Source: Symbiodinium natans | Lineage: Eukaryota > Sar > Dinophyceae > Suessiales > Symbiodiniaceae | NCBI GenBank assembly: GCA_905221605.1 | Contig: CAJNDS010001802.1 | Span: 62,001-126,000 of the forward strand | DNA: 64,000 bases | Direction: 5' to 3' | Part shown: piece by piece, positions 13,713 to 25,200 of the stretch | Layout: each line of letters begins with the position of its first letter | Position numbering within the stretch: the first letter of the stretch is position 1 | The notes under the pieces: generated by a model | Database searches by the model: none | What the model was told of the DNA's origin: nothing | Seen by the model: only the letters and a program-made list of their open reading frames with translations | Position numbers and translations under genes: made by a program

Positions 13713-16538
13713 TACTACTACTACTACTACTACTACTACTGTACTGCCTGAAGCGATTGGAAGCCGAAGCGGGAAGCAAAGCTATGAACGTCTCGTTTCG
13801 GCGCCGCCAGGCCAAGGAACTCCTCTGCTGGCACGGCAGTGCAGGAGAGTCTGAACATGAAAGTTGTTAAAGTTGAGGGTCTCTTCTTGCTTGCATAGTT
13901 GCATTCTTTTGTAAGCTTCTCTATAATTTTGTGGCTTCAAACAGGACGCGGGTTCGGCTAATGACATTTCAAATTTCGGAGGGCCCGGTGCACATGCTGA
14001 AAAATGACACAGCAGGAGCAGGGACCCCTCACTTCTCGACAACATCGCGCTCAGGATGGATGTCAGCCTGCTGCGTGAGCATGAGATCCCGGTGGCACAT
14101 GAAACCGGTACGATGCCCAAATACGGGGTGTTCGTGTCTGGCTACCTTCGGGAACATCGCCCCCTTTGCCCAGGCTCCTCGTATCTGGCCACATAGTACC
14201 TCTGCTCAAGAAGCTCACATTGTCGTAAAACTTGAACTCTCGTTTCAACTGCGGTGATTTTCACACATCCCATGCACGCAGGATGTCCTTTGGAATGGCT
14301 AGATCCATCGACGCACATGTGACACCCATTCATGTCCATTCAGTAGCAGTTCTTCCGCGGCGTGCTAAAGCTGGCTACACATGCTTGCGCTCATGGCTTT
14401 CAGGATCACACAAGAGCTACCACCCGAAGGGAGAAAATTGCAGCTAGGAGCCTGAGCAGATCCGACTGCCCAGCAGCTGCCAAACGTCGCAGTTTGTTGT
14501 CCAGTGCTGCTTGAACAAAATTGCCCACACTCTTGCGGTCGGACTCGCAAGAGAACTCGCCTGCACCAGGCCATTCCCCGTCATGTCTTGGGTCCATAGC
14601 AACTTTTACACTTTGCTTGCAGGCTTGCAGGGATCAAACAGACTTAAGGCCGAGCCTTCGTGCACTGGGTTTTGCACCCATTGTAGCGGCTTTGCGAATT
14701 CAACCTGGTCCGCCCCAGAGACAACAACCATCGGCACGTCAGTGCCCGACCTGCGCTGGCATTGTCAGGCTAGAGGTTGGAGTGTCTGGTAGCTAAAGAG
14801 TTCTTCTTGAATGACGCAGGAAACGCTATTATCATGCATGATGGTGTTCGGCACCATGCCCAGGCACCCATCAGCCAAGAGCCGGCACCACATTTCTGCA
14901 CGGCACCACCTCAGATATGTGGCAGTTGATCACATAACTTTCGCCAAAATTAAACTTCTTTTCCCGGAACTTTAGCGCGCCTAGTCACGCCCACGCCTGA
15001 ACCCTAAAATCCAGATGTTACGACGCCTCGAATTGAAAAAAACGGGTGGACGGCTGAGGCTTGAAGGAGGTGAGCTGAGGATTAACTTCATGGTTCACAG
15101 GTCTATAGAGGGCTGGGTGCAGGGTTGAACGAAGATTGAGCCCAGGGCCTAGGGTTGAGATGTCCACGCGCGGAATTCCTGTAATCACATCCACGGCGCC
15201 TGCTGTACGTACTGCAGGTACGCACACGCACACTTCTTGAGCAGATGCCACGTGGGCTGGGCCCTTTATGGGATACGCTAGACTTTCGCGGAGATTGCGC
15301 CAGTCTTTCGCAACTTTTTGGCCTTCAGACGGCCTGGACCCGAACCCCCTTCAGGCAGTGTTTTGCCCCAGCCTGGAAAGCAGACAAGTCTGAAGGCCAC
15401 TAAACACAAGCATGCAAAACATGCTGTGTGTTAGAAGCTTGTCATGGCAGGACCCTGCCATGCTGTATGGACTGCCACGAAACAGGTCAGATGCATGTCA
15501 ACAGCTACTCGTGGCTAACAATGCTGTTATTAGACATTCGACACAGAGACGCACGCAGGCAAGCTCAGGCACAGGCACAGGCACAGGCGCAAACACAAAT
15601 ACAGAGACACCCACCCACGCACTGCCACGCACCAACACCCACCCGCACCCACCCCGTGCCCATCCGCACCCACTCCACGCCCGCACCCACCCGAAAACAC
15701 CCGCACCCACTCACACCCACCCACAACCACCCACACCGAGCCGCACCCGCCTGCAGCTGCACCCAGCCGCACCCCGCCGCACCCACCCCCACCCAGCCAC
15801 GCCCACAACCGATAGGTGCTCACAGCACAGCAACTAAGCACGTCGCCCACGGGAAAGCCAGCTCACTAGATCGCAGTCCTGCTGCGCCGCACAGTGGCGC
15901 AAGGGAGGCACCAGGGCAACGAAAAGCTGGCAGGCTTCCACATAGAATGGAATCGATTGGATGCCCAGCTCGGCTTTCGAATTTGGAATTTGTGGTATCG
16001 AGAACCAATCGAACCAGATGTAAGCATTTGCCAGTTGCCGCCTCTCCTTCGCAGAAAACCGCCGGAGCTGCTGTCGTAGCTGTGACACCACGTCCGATTC
16101 CACAGTGACAGTGCCGTCAATGATGTTCTGTACTGCTTTCTTCAAGATCTCAAGCTGCAGACCATCCGGATCAGGATGCTGTGTGCTCAACCACTGGTGC
16201 GAAACGAAAATCGTGAAGAACTCACGCCTCCACTCCACCAGGAGCTTTGCACGTTGCAGCTCCTCGTGCGAGGGAGGTGGTCCAAACATTTCCAGCAGAT
16301 CGGAGACCCTGAGAACCTCCACATCAGGGCACACAAAACCAACGAGCAAATGAAAGTGCAACATTGTAGTACTGTATCGGACCTTCCCGACTACAATTGC
16401 TGTCACATGTTCGTGCCCAGAAGCCCACATGGGAAAGAGCTTCGGGTGCGGCCGTGGATAGGACAAGGCATGACCCACGACAGCACCAGACTCGCCAGAG
16501 GATCCACATCGAGAGGTGCGAGAGGTGCAAGCTCCCAT
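10464..16538 (-). CDS. SHQW/WFDWFSIPQ-domain protein with ankyrin repeats
   Basis: A multi-exon gene. The large exon (open from 16538, ending at 15847) carries FFTIFVSHQWL, HPDPDGLQ, AYIWFDWFSIPQI and IQSIPFYVEACQLFVALVP, a domain I recall as expanded in dinoflagellate predicted proteins. It joins exon 14909-14868 as SRG-WCRAEMWCRLLADG, then 14750-14656 (VPMVVVSGADQVEFAKPLQW), then 14560 to about 14424 (EFSCESDRKSVGNFVQ). Ankyrin units follow: 12278-12195 (DAGLVRALAAQGAPIQS), 12110 to about 12020 (GWTPLHLATIGRDELAVAEL), 11915 to about 11846 (TSAVTMLVEHRADVNL), about 11590-11490 (KLIELGAEVNLHL), about 10968-10870, and a terminal exon of about 10660-10464 with the stop TGA. Donors at 15846, 14655 and 12194 are GC; the frame is restored at each. 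Some repeats between 14.4 and 12.3 kb are unplaced. The start is uncertain because the first Met of the open frame may lie in an intron. Function is unknown; ankyrin repeats imply protein binding. Confidence 0.82.
13466..13740. repeat. composite trinucleotide array inside an intron
   Basis: Successive blocks of CTACTG, ACT, AAACTACTACT, ACG and again ACT units. It lies within an intron of the ankyrin gene, between the exon ending near 14424 and the exon starting at 12278. The block structure suggests repeated local slippage rather than one expansion. Confidence 0.95.
15565..15812. repeat. CACCCA/CAGGCA-rich low-complexity array
   Basis: Plus strand dominated by CACCCA, CGCACC and ACAGGC units. 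It sits in the intron between the SHQW exon (ends 15847) and the WCRAEMW exon (starts 14909), so it is transcribed but removed. Confidence 0.85.
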
Positions 16539-16779
16539 CTTCGACGGGGCCGGGAAAAACCTCGAAAGGTTAGCTCTTGAGTATTGCGGCTCTTGACACC
16601 TGCTGATGCTTCTCTAGCCAGAACTACAGAACACCAGCCGTGCTGTCAAATGAAGGCTGAGGGCTTATTCCGGTAAACCTTCTCCTTGAGCATAAAGTTG
16701 CAAAGCAGGAGGGCAGGACACAACGCATCTGCAAAGTTGAGACACAAGGTCACAAGGTCCTACTGTCTCCAGCTCTGAT

Positions 16780-16976
16780 TATCCAAAAGCAGGGCAGCTA
16801 TGCTGCCGCCTGACCAGCAAACGCATTGTCTGAACATCTCCGCGGATTAACTTATTTGCTTCCACAACCGCGACGAGCACTGCCAGGCTCTGACAGGCCT
16901 GGCTCATCCTTCGCCCTCCAACCTCGGCAGGTAGTTGATGCCTCAGAGCCAATGCCAGTGGCACTTGAGCTGACAT
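16780..16976 (-). CDS. possible N-terminal exon of the SHQW-ankyrin gene
   Basis: A minus-strand open frame ends in a helix-rich stretch with KLIRGDVQTMRLLVRRQHS, which resembles the second half of an ankyrin unit. It lies just upstream of the SHQW exon in the same orientation. No clean splice site was fixed and no homology could be tested, so it may be chance. Confidence 0.3.
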
Positions 16977-17461
16977 CTTAATCTTTGGAGCCCAGAGTTA
17001 GATTCTTAGATTAATCTCAGCCATCCGCTCAGCACAATGGATGCCGCGGAGAGGAGGAAGGCGCACGAGACCCACCTCGGCACTGGGAGTCACGTAGCAT
17101 CCTTCGGAACTTCGTTGCTAAGGAGCGTGTCAGAAATGCAAAGCGAATCTGCCATCTGCAATACTCCAGTCAAAATTGGACATGCAAGGGCTGAAGGTCT
17201 TCTGAGATTTAAGAGTTTGAGACCTGGCTCTAAGGGCCGAAGCTGATTGGAGCTGGTAGCAGCAACGAAGCGCTCCTCAGACACCCGTAGCTATCATCGG
17301 CGAACAATTCTCAAACAGGACGCGCACCTCTATTCTCTATCGACCTCCGAATTGGGTGCCGGGTACAGTGGTACAGTCCCCCCACCCCACCCCATAGCCG
17401 AGCGTGGAATGTGCACTGAGCGCAGCGGGCACTTGGGGTTTGAGGGGCCCCGAAGCTCAAC

Positions 17462-17633
17462 CAGCAAGGAGCTTCTTCGAGACAGTCCGCAAGACTGCAT
17501 GCATAAACTCAACCTCTCGGGCTCCCATGGTGAGGGTGACCGCAAGTGCCACGGACGTACTGACACCTACGGCCTGTGCGACCTTTGCGAGGGACTCCCC
17601 TAAGTTCACTGCAGCGGCTGCATCGCAACCTCT
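17462..17633 (-). CDS. unassigned exon, alanine/valine-rich helix
   Basis: The minus strand reads about 55 residues of protein-like sequence (CDAAAAVNLGESLAKVAQA then VSTSVALAVTLTMGAREVEF) in a frame whose composition looks coding: regular hydrophobic spacing, no low complexity. It ends at a possible GT donor near 17462. No family is recognised. It could be a C-terminal exon of the carbamoyltransferase gene, an N-terminal exon of the SHQW gene, or a separate gene. Confidence 0.35.
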
Positions 17634-19299
17634 TTGCTAGACTCGCAGTTGACCTGTTCTTGGCGCCTTGAGATGATTGGGGATGCCTAGCTTGTCGGAG
17701 CCCTGCAGGATCCAAAACCATCCCCAAAACTAGGCCACATAGCGATGACACTGAGGCGACAACTCTCCAAGACGCCGGTCAAACAAAGGGAAAGAACTTC
17801 CTCAGGACTGCACCCATCCGGGTGGGGCGGCCCGTGCTTCTCGGCTGTCGAAGGTTGCAACCATCATGACCTGAATCATCTTTCCGGCTCGGGCATCAAG
17901 GCTACGTCTACGCGCAACTCTCCGTTGCAAGTGACTGATGCATGCAGTTCCTCGCAAAGCAAAGAAAAGCCTGCTTTCCCTGTCAGCTGCCTCACGTTGA
18001 TCGACGGGCACTACATCAAACGTTGAAGCCTTCCAAAAACGCAGCCCGTGAAGCCGGACATGTGCTGAAGGGTCTTAGTTGACATCCAGTTCTCCTGCGA
18101 GGTACACTATGACATGCGACCGAGCTGTAGATCCCTAAAGTAGTCTGAAGTGCTCGCAGGCACAACGCTAAGGCTCAACTCCTGCGAGCACCAGCAATGC
18201 AAAGCCACCTCAGTTAGAGGCACGAGTACAGCTCAAGCTGGCCAAAGAATTCCCGGGAGGAGGCCACAATTGGCATCTTTGCAGCCGAGGAGCACAAAAG
18301 CACATAGCCCGACCTCCAGCTGCCAAATGACACAAGCACGGCAAGCACAGTAAATCAAGGAATCATTGAGATTACAGGCATCGTGGTGAATGAACGGAGC
18401 TGTTCACTCATTTCCCCAAGGCTGCGTATTCAGAAGGCCAACAAGTGCTCACACCGCTGCCTTCCAGAGTGAAGGAAATTGAAGAAGTTCGAGACTACAG
18501 AGTCTCGAGCCGCTGCTGCCTTGCAGGAGGCACATCCGCTTACACCAGAATCAGAGTCTCCGGTCATGTACAAAAATGGTCCGGGGAAATGACATGGGCA
18601 ATGATACGAATTGCCATGGCTTGGCCGATGGCAGCAGAGCAAAGGTTGGCAGTGTGCGCATGCAGGGTGCAACTTTGTAGGGGGGAGTAGAGGTAGAGTG
18701 CAGTGCTCGGCAGGAGCTTGTCACTTCTACAGAACTCTACATGGACATGCTGTCTTTACGCTTGAACCACAGCATGTCGTCAGAACACAAAAGAAAGGGA
18801 GGAACGGTCGCTGCTGCCACAGTCTCCTCACATTCTTTATACGTTGCCTCGCGCTGTTTTGGCTTACACACGCGCGGCTGGCTGAACTTTCGCGGCTGGC
18901 GCCCGGAAGAGCCAATCGTCGATCAGGACATAATCGAGATCCTGGGCTCCAGTCCCCCCATGGTATGGGGCCAGGAGTTGCTTGCAAAAGAACTCCTCTT
19001 TTTGGCCTGCTTCATTGCGATACAAAAGATATTATCTTATGGGGTTCAAGAAACTATGAAATAGCAAGTTCATGGGAAAAATTGACAGTTGTTTTTTGAT
19101 GAAATTTCTATAGAACCTGTCCAAGACCTTCGCTTGGAGAGTAGCCTTCTATAGATCGCCAGGCCAAGCGGTGGGAAAGCGTAGAAAGCTGTCATGCCTA
19201 GCAGTCCGCAGGCATCTGCAAACCGCAGTGTTGAATCTGAGCCTGAGATTTAGGCCCCGTGGGGCGAAGGGCAGTGCGGGGCTGTAGGGTGTGGGGTGA
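17634..19299. other. no supported feature
   Basis: No motif-bearing exon was found on either strand. The final C-terminal exon of the carbamoyltransferase should lie here if the gene is complete. Confidence 0.45.
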
Positions 19300-22200
19300 T
19301 CAGCCTGGCTGCTGGCATCTCCTCGAGCATTTTGAGACAGTCCTACGCCGGCAAGCGTTTTAAGACTGGTGCTACTGCTGACCTCCAACGCATTGAGAGA
19401 CCCACATTCGACAGCTGGCTGCTCCTCTGCGCGGTTGATGATGGGTTTGCCTTTTGTGTTGAAGCTGGTGTTGATGAGAACCTGGGCAAGCCATGTGCCG
19501 AGTGGCAGCAAGCACAAGTACTTGCAACACAACCACACCTAACTGTTCCCAGCACATGAGCTCGCGCAGCAAACCTGCCCCAACCACAGAGCATAAGAGC
19601 CAGCTCCACCAAAGCCGTTGCGTCCAAGTGAGCCCACCACAGCCAGACAATCCAAGGGAGAACCATAGTCAAGCACAACATACCACAACCGAACTATCTG
19701 TAAGAGTATCTGAGTGAACGGTGAAGGCTAGCACCTTAGTGGTCCTTTCTCAGTGTGTCAGATACACCCCCAGCTTTTGGAGAGACTGCTAGTGAGGAGT
19801 TTTTCAGTACATCCCTGTTGCCTGCCTGATCCCCCACGCACTGCCTTGGCCTTCCACTCTGACCCCTTTTTGCCGGGACTGTTCGGTAGCAGACGCCGAC
19901 GGCCGACGTGGTTGTTGATTCTCTTCTCTGACCCCCCACCTGTTTTGGTACAAGTAGTAGACGCCGAGATGGTTGTGAGCTTGTGCTTTGGACCCCTTCC
20001 ACCCGGAGTGGTTGTTGGTGGCCTTGTCTGACCCCTCCCCCCCAAAAAAAAAACTGTTCTGGTGGTAGACGCCGAGGTGCCCTTTTGCTCGGGACTGTTC
20101 TGGTAGTAGTTGCCGAGGTGGCTGTGGGCTTGTGTTTTTCGACCCTTTTCCCCCGCAACTGTACGGCGATGTCGCTGTGGTTGCGGGATTTCGTTGCCGA
20201 CCCCCTGTCCCCCCGGATCGTTCCACTCTCCTTCAGTTTTCCCCCCGGAAAGTGTCCATGTACTCAAAGACAAACAAGCCAACTCCAACGTCGGGCGCTC
20301 TCTCGCTCTTCCCCTTTTTTCAACGCGCCAGGGAACCGCAAGACCCACCCGACGGCCCACGGCCAGCAGCAGCGCGTGGATCCACGGCTCATCCTCCTGA
20401 CTGACCTGAGGATGCAAGGAAGATAAGGAAGGCCTTGAGGCCTCTACGCCTTCCTGCTTAGACACGTAGAGAATGCGACTTAGCTCTCTGGGTTCAATCT
20501 TATGCGGCAACTAAACGCCTCTTTGCCCAGATCACCAGGCGCATTGGAGTACTTTCGGGCTGCAACGGCGACAACGACAGAGGTGCTAGGACTGGTCCAG
20601 TACATCAGTCACAGTTGGTTCATCACAGTCCGCTCGGAGCCACAACTTGGGAAGTACGGGGGCCACCCATTGCATGCATTTCGCCAGGAATATGCTGCGC
20701 AGCGGTCACACATTGTGCATGACGGATCCTGAAACAACGCGGGATGGGTGCGCCTTGCTGCATCATGAGGAAGTCAAGGCGCAGATTGGTGACGCGCGGT
20801 GCCATCCAGGTGGGACAAGGCTGGGAACTTTGCAAGCACCTCGTGCGAGAGGGGACGGCTTGTGGATGCTGCAGCAACAGCGGCGATAACACGAGCAGAA
20901 ACGGAAAACAAAGCTGCAAGTTTGTGAAAAAGCATGGCGGTCCAGTCATGCGTTCAGGAGTTGAGTCGTAACAGCAAACCCAGGAGAGAGTAGCAGAGAA
21001 GCCACTGCCCATCCCCTGAAACACAGCCACCTCCAAACTTTGCGAAACAAGTCCGCGCTCTGTCTAAGCTCTACCTCGCTTCTGAGATCAAGGGCCCACT
21101 CCCTGCATCTCCCTGCACCTCCGGGCGGACTTGCGGCGCCATGGTCATGTACGTTGACTTCACCTGGGCTGATGGTGAGCCCTCGGCCAGGCCAGTTCTC
21201 AGCCAAAACAAACATTCGTCACAGTGAAGCAGGAAGGCAAAGTTAGATTCCAGCAGGCCTACAACCGCAAGTGTCCTAGTCCAGCTCCCAGGCCTGTCCA
21301 AGCTGACCTCTTTGGTAAATCCCAAGAAGCTCCGAACCCCAAGACATCCCAAAACCACAGGAGGCCCAGGAGCTGGCCGCCCAAACACCTCCTCGAGGGC
21401 TTCCTCTGCAATCATCGGGGCGACCGGCCGGAACCACTGGCGGAACTTCAGCCTTGCCCCAGGTTCCCCTCATGCTTCGAAGGCTTCCCGGGTTGCCTTG
21501 TCATTGGTTTAGATGGGTCCCGCAGAATTTCCTTTCATCTATTGACTCAGCGTCTTCGTCGAACACACCAACCGTTTGGAGCTTTTCGAGACACACACAC
21601 ACACACACTCTCGCACTCGCACGCGGCAGGCAAGGCTTCGAAGCGTCGCAGTAGGAAACAGCACACTCATCACAAGGACTGAGTTGTTTTGGGGATGTTG
21701 GTTGATCACAGGGTTCAGAGCTCAGCTGGACAGAGACACAAGCCGGGATGTGAGAGTGCAAAAAACTCGAGCGCACCACCTGAGCTAGTGCAGGCAAGCT
21801 TTGAAAGCCTGGAGTACTCCTGATGCCTTCACTAATGCACATCTTCAGTGCGGCAATGTGCGACAGGGGCTGTTGAATCAAGCTATGCATAGCTCTTAAC
21901 ATGCGCACAATGCTTGGGTAGGATGACTTTCTGCGGAGGAAGCTTGTTTCATGTTGCACAAACTACTTGCATTACGCGTACTGCCTGCAGTTTGTTAACC
22001 AACGCTGAGAAGGATGCGCAGCTCGAGTCTGGAAGGTGGCCCTTCCATAGCATTCACGTAACATGTGCCTGCCTATTCATGCGATCTCGCATTTCGTCGG
22101 AGTCTGGCACTGCAAGCAGCGATCGATGGCCCAGTGCCCTGGGCCCAAACTCCTGATCACGAGTAGTTTGTTTTTGTTTCTACCTGGTGGGTTCACGGTG

Positions 22201-25200
22201 ACGACAACCGTACCGTGGACAAGAACGCTCTGAGTCCGACTAGGTAAAAGAGTCGTCCTGGCGATCCCGCACGACCCCAATGATGGGCTTGGCAGCCTCG
22301 TGGCCTTGGAGCAATCCCGAATTGAGCCCATGAAGGCAGCGGAAAGGCCTGATTGAAAGCATCTGTACTTTGGTTAAAAGGACGCCTCACGTACTTGTGA
22401 ACTTTTACTTGACAATGACAGAGGCAGAGCAGCGGCATCTCACCTGTGTGGCTGTGTGATCAGTCGGTGTCCTGCCTCTTTCCGCCAGCCAAGCCGGGCC
22501 GCCAGACAACAGCTCTGCTAGGTACTCCACACCACCTAGGAGGAAACTTCAGTGTCGACAGGCGCTCATGCCAGAAGCCATACGGCCTTGTTTCCAGTGT
22601 CTGCACATGTCTGCACCCACAGCCACCTAAGGTCTCCAGATTCTTCGCGCCCCAATTCGTGACGTGGTCCTGCAGGAATGGCGAATCCTGAGAGCCGGCT
22701 CTGTGATGATGCATGGGTCCCTGGGTAGAGTCTGGCAGAGTGCATGTGGTGTGGGGGGGCTGGGAGTGGTGGCAACAGAATCACGCAGCATCACACAGCC
22801 ACGTGTCACCGCCATGGGTGATGTGACTGGGAAGTTTGCCTTTCTTACGGGAAAGAGCAAGCACAGTAAAGCAATGCCCCACAAACGCCTTAGCAGATTC
22901 CCCCTCTTGCCAAGACACCCAAAGATGATAGCCAATCTCAGCTTCCAGCGAACGAGGTGTTTCCAACGGCTCAAGCGGCGCATCCCTCCCGAGCTAGACT
23001 TCAGGAGAGCGGCATACTGGAGCGGTTGCCATTTGCTCGGCGGAACGATGGCCCAGCTGCCGCCCACGGCAAGGCCCGAATCGTTGGGCGCGGCGGTGAC
23101 GTGCAGGGACTGCGCAACTCCATGTGCACCCACGTTCGTTTCAACGCTTTTTCTATTTTGGTGGAGGTCTCACCCCACGTAGAGGCTGAAGGTTTTGCTC
23201 ATGTGATGTTATCAAGCCCTTGGCTGCATGACTTGAGTTCGGTCTCGAAGACAAGCACAAGACCAACTCTCGACCCGCTTCAGCTAAGCAGCCATACGCT
23301 TGTCCGGCGGACGAGCCTCCTGCAAAACTAGACGTTCTTCTGCGGAGATGCTGTGCAACAGACCCATGTTTCCATCAAAACTCTACTGCTAAGTTCTACT
23401 ATCCTAGAATTATTGGAGGCCTGTAGTTAGGTGCATTCAACACCATGAGCATGGCTTTCTGAACATATCTTTGCCAGGAAAAGCGCAAGCAAACCCAAAG
23501 CAGTTCAAGCGAATCAGGCGGGCCTTTGGGGAGGGTTGCCGGCCTTTCTGGACAGGAGCACCGACTCGGGGCTAGGGTTGAGGTATCGAGACCCAAATGC
23601 TCTTCTCTGCTCTTCCCTGCTTGGAACAAGTTTCCAGGTTTACGGTGGGGGACAAGGTGGTGGTGGGATGAAGATCGACTAGAAGTATTCAGGAACCAGG
23701 CCACACCAAAGCTGAGACACATTGTGAACTCCTGTTCTGTCAAGAATCCAATACTTCGTCCAGGATGCGCTGGTTCGTTCGAACATTCAAGGCGCATCCA
23801 CCTACGGCAGCTGCTCCGGGCAACTCTGTATGGCAACTTCCAAATTGTGTCAACTGTAGGCCGACTATAGGATTGCAACCTGCACATTCCAACGGTGCTT
23901 GTCTGCCACTTCCCTGCCTGAAAGAACAAGCCCTTCTGGATCTGGAATACCAAGATCACCTCGTTTGTTGTAGCATACTATTGTGTGGTAAGATGTTCAT
24001 TGCAGGGTAACGTGCCGCAAGGTGCTGTCTCGTTGTCTGCACGTTGCATGTCTGCCAGGCCACGCATGTGGTGCACTAATTGCACTGAGCTGCATGTTTT
24101 GCGACGAGACGTCAGCAAGGGCAAGTCGTTTTTGATGCAGCCGAGTTCACTGATGCCCTGTAGGATAGCCCGGATTAAGTCCAAAACGTACTCCTCAAAC
24201 TCTGCCTGGCTGCATCAGACTCACAGCTGCTGTTTGTGCCGCGAGGCAATCCTGAAACTGGCCGTTGCAGGCGGTGACTGCTCTGAGGATCTCAGACAAA
24301 TCTAGTCCATCCAGAGGTTAGCATCAGTGCCCTTACGCTGCCCCAAACGTCTCCAAAACCCCGCAATCGTCCTCCAGGCTTATTTAAGATGCTTCAGAAG
24401 CGGATGTTGCGATTCAAAGCCTGTCCATGCAATCAGCACTCTTTCGACAGGAAGCCTGCGCTGCAGCCGCCAGAGACCGCTGACCATCCAGAGATTCACA
24501 TGCCCGGCGGATGAGCTGCACTGGGATGTAGTCCGTGCCCTCAGAGCTGTTCCGGTAGTACCTCAGAGGCGTCGGACATGCCCCAGCCTTAAAGTTCATG
24601 GGACCCCCATGCGCTCCGCTGTGGCGAGCGCATGATTACGGCAACCCTACCATATGAGCCACGCCACCATCTCACCAACTGATGCATCTCTGCGGAGTGG
24701 GGCCCGAGGGCCTCACAGGCGGCCGCATTTTGAAAGAACCACAGCCAGCTAAAGTCGAGCTTCGCAGCCATCCTATACTCTGCAGACGTGGTCATAATGA
24801 ATGAGCCACGGCTGCAAGCGCCTCCTGTTCACTTGCTACAGTAGGACCAACGTGTCTACCTGTAAGCAAACACCCACTTCGGCAAAGGGGCGGCATAGGC
24901 CATCATCTTCCCTGCCCAACCCAGATGGTCGAGCCTTTAAATACAGAAACTCAGCATTCAATCGCGTTGTATCTATGCACATAGCCAGTGTCAAGCCGCA
25001 CAGAAAAGAGTGCCAAGCGAACTTGCATGCATCAAGATCAAAACAGCTTTTGACACAATTGACCAGCAAACGGCCCATGCAAATAAGATCTCCGAAACTG
25101 CTTCAAGGCCTACCCTGCCTTAAACAGAGAACAAGCAGCAGGCTGAACTTGAAGTGGTGCAAGTTGACCAGCGACTGTGCATCGAACAGCTCCCTGTCGG

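Noticed and set aside
19758-20510. 250-codon minus-strand open frame
   Set aside because: It covers a degenerate tandem repeat inside a carbamoyltransferase intron and has low-complexity composition.
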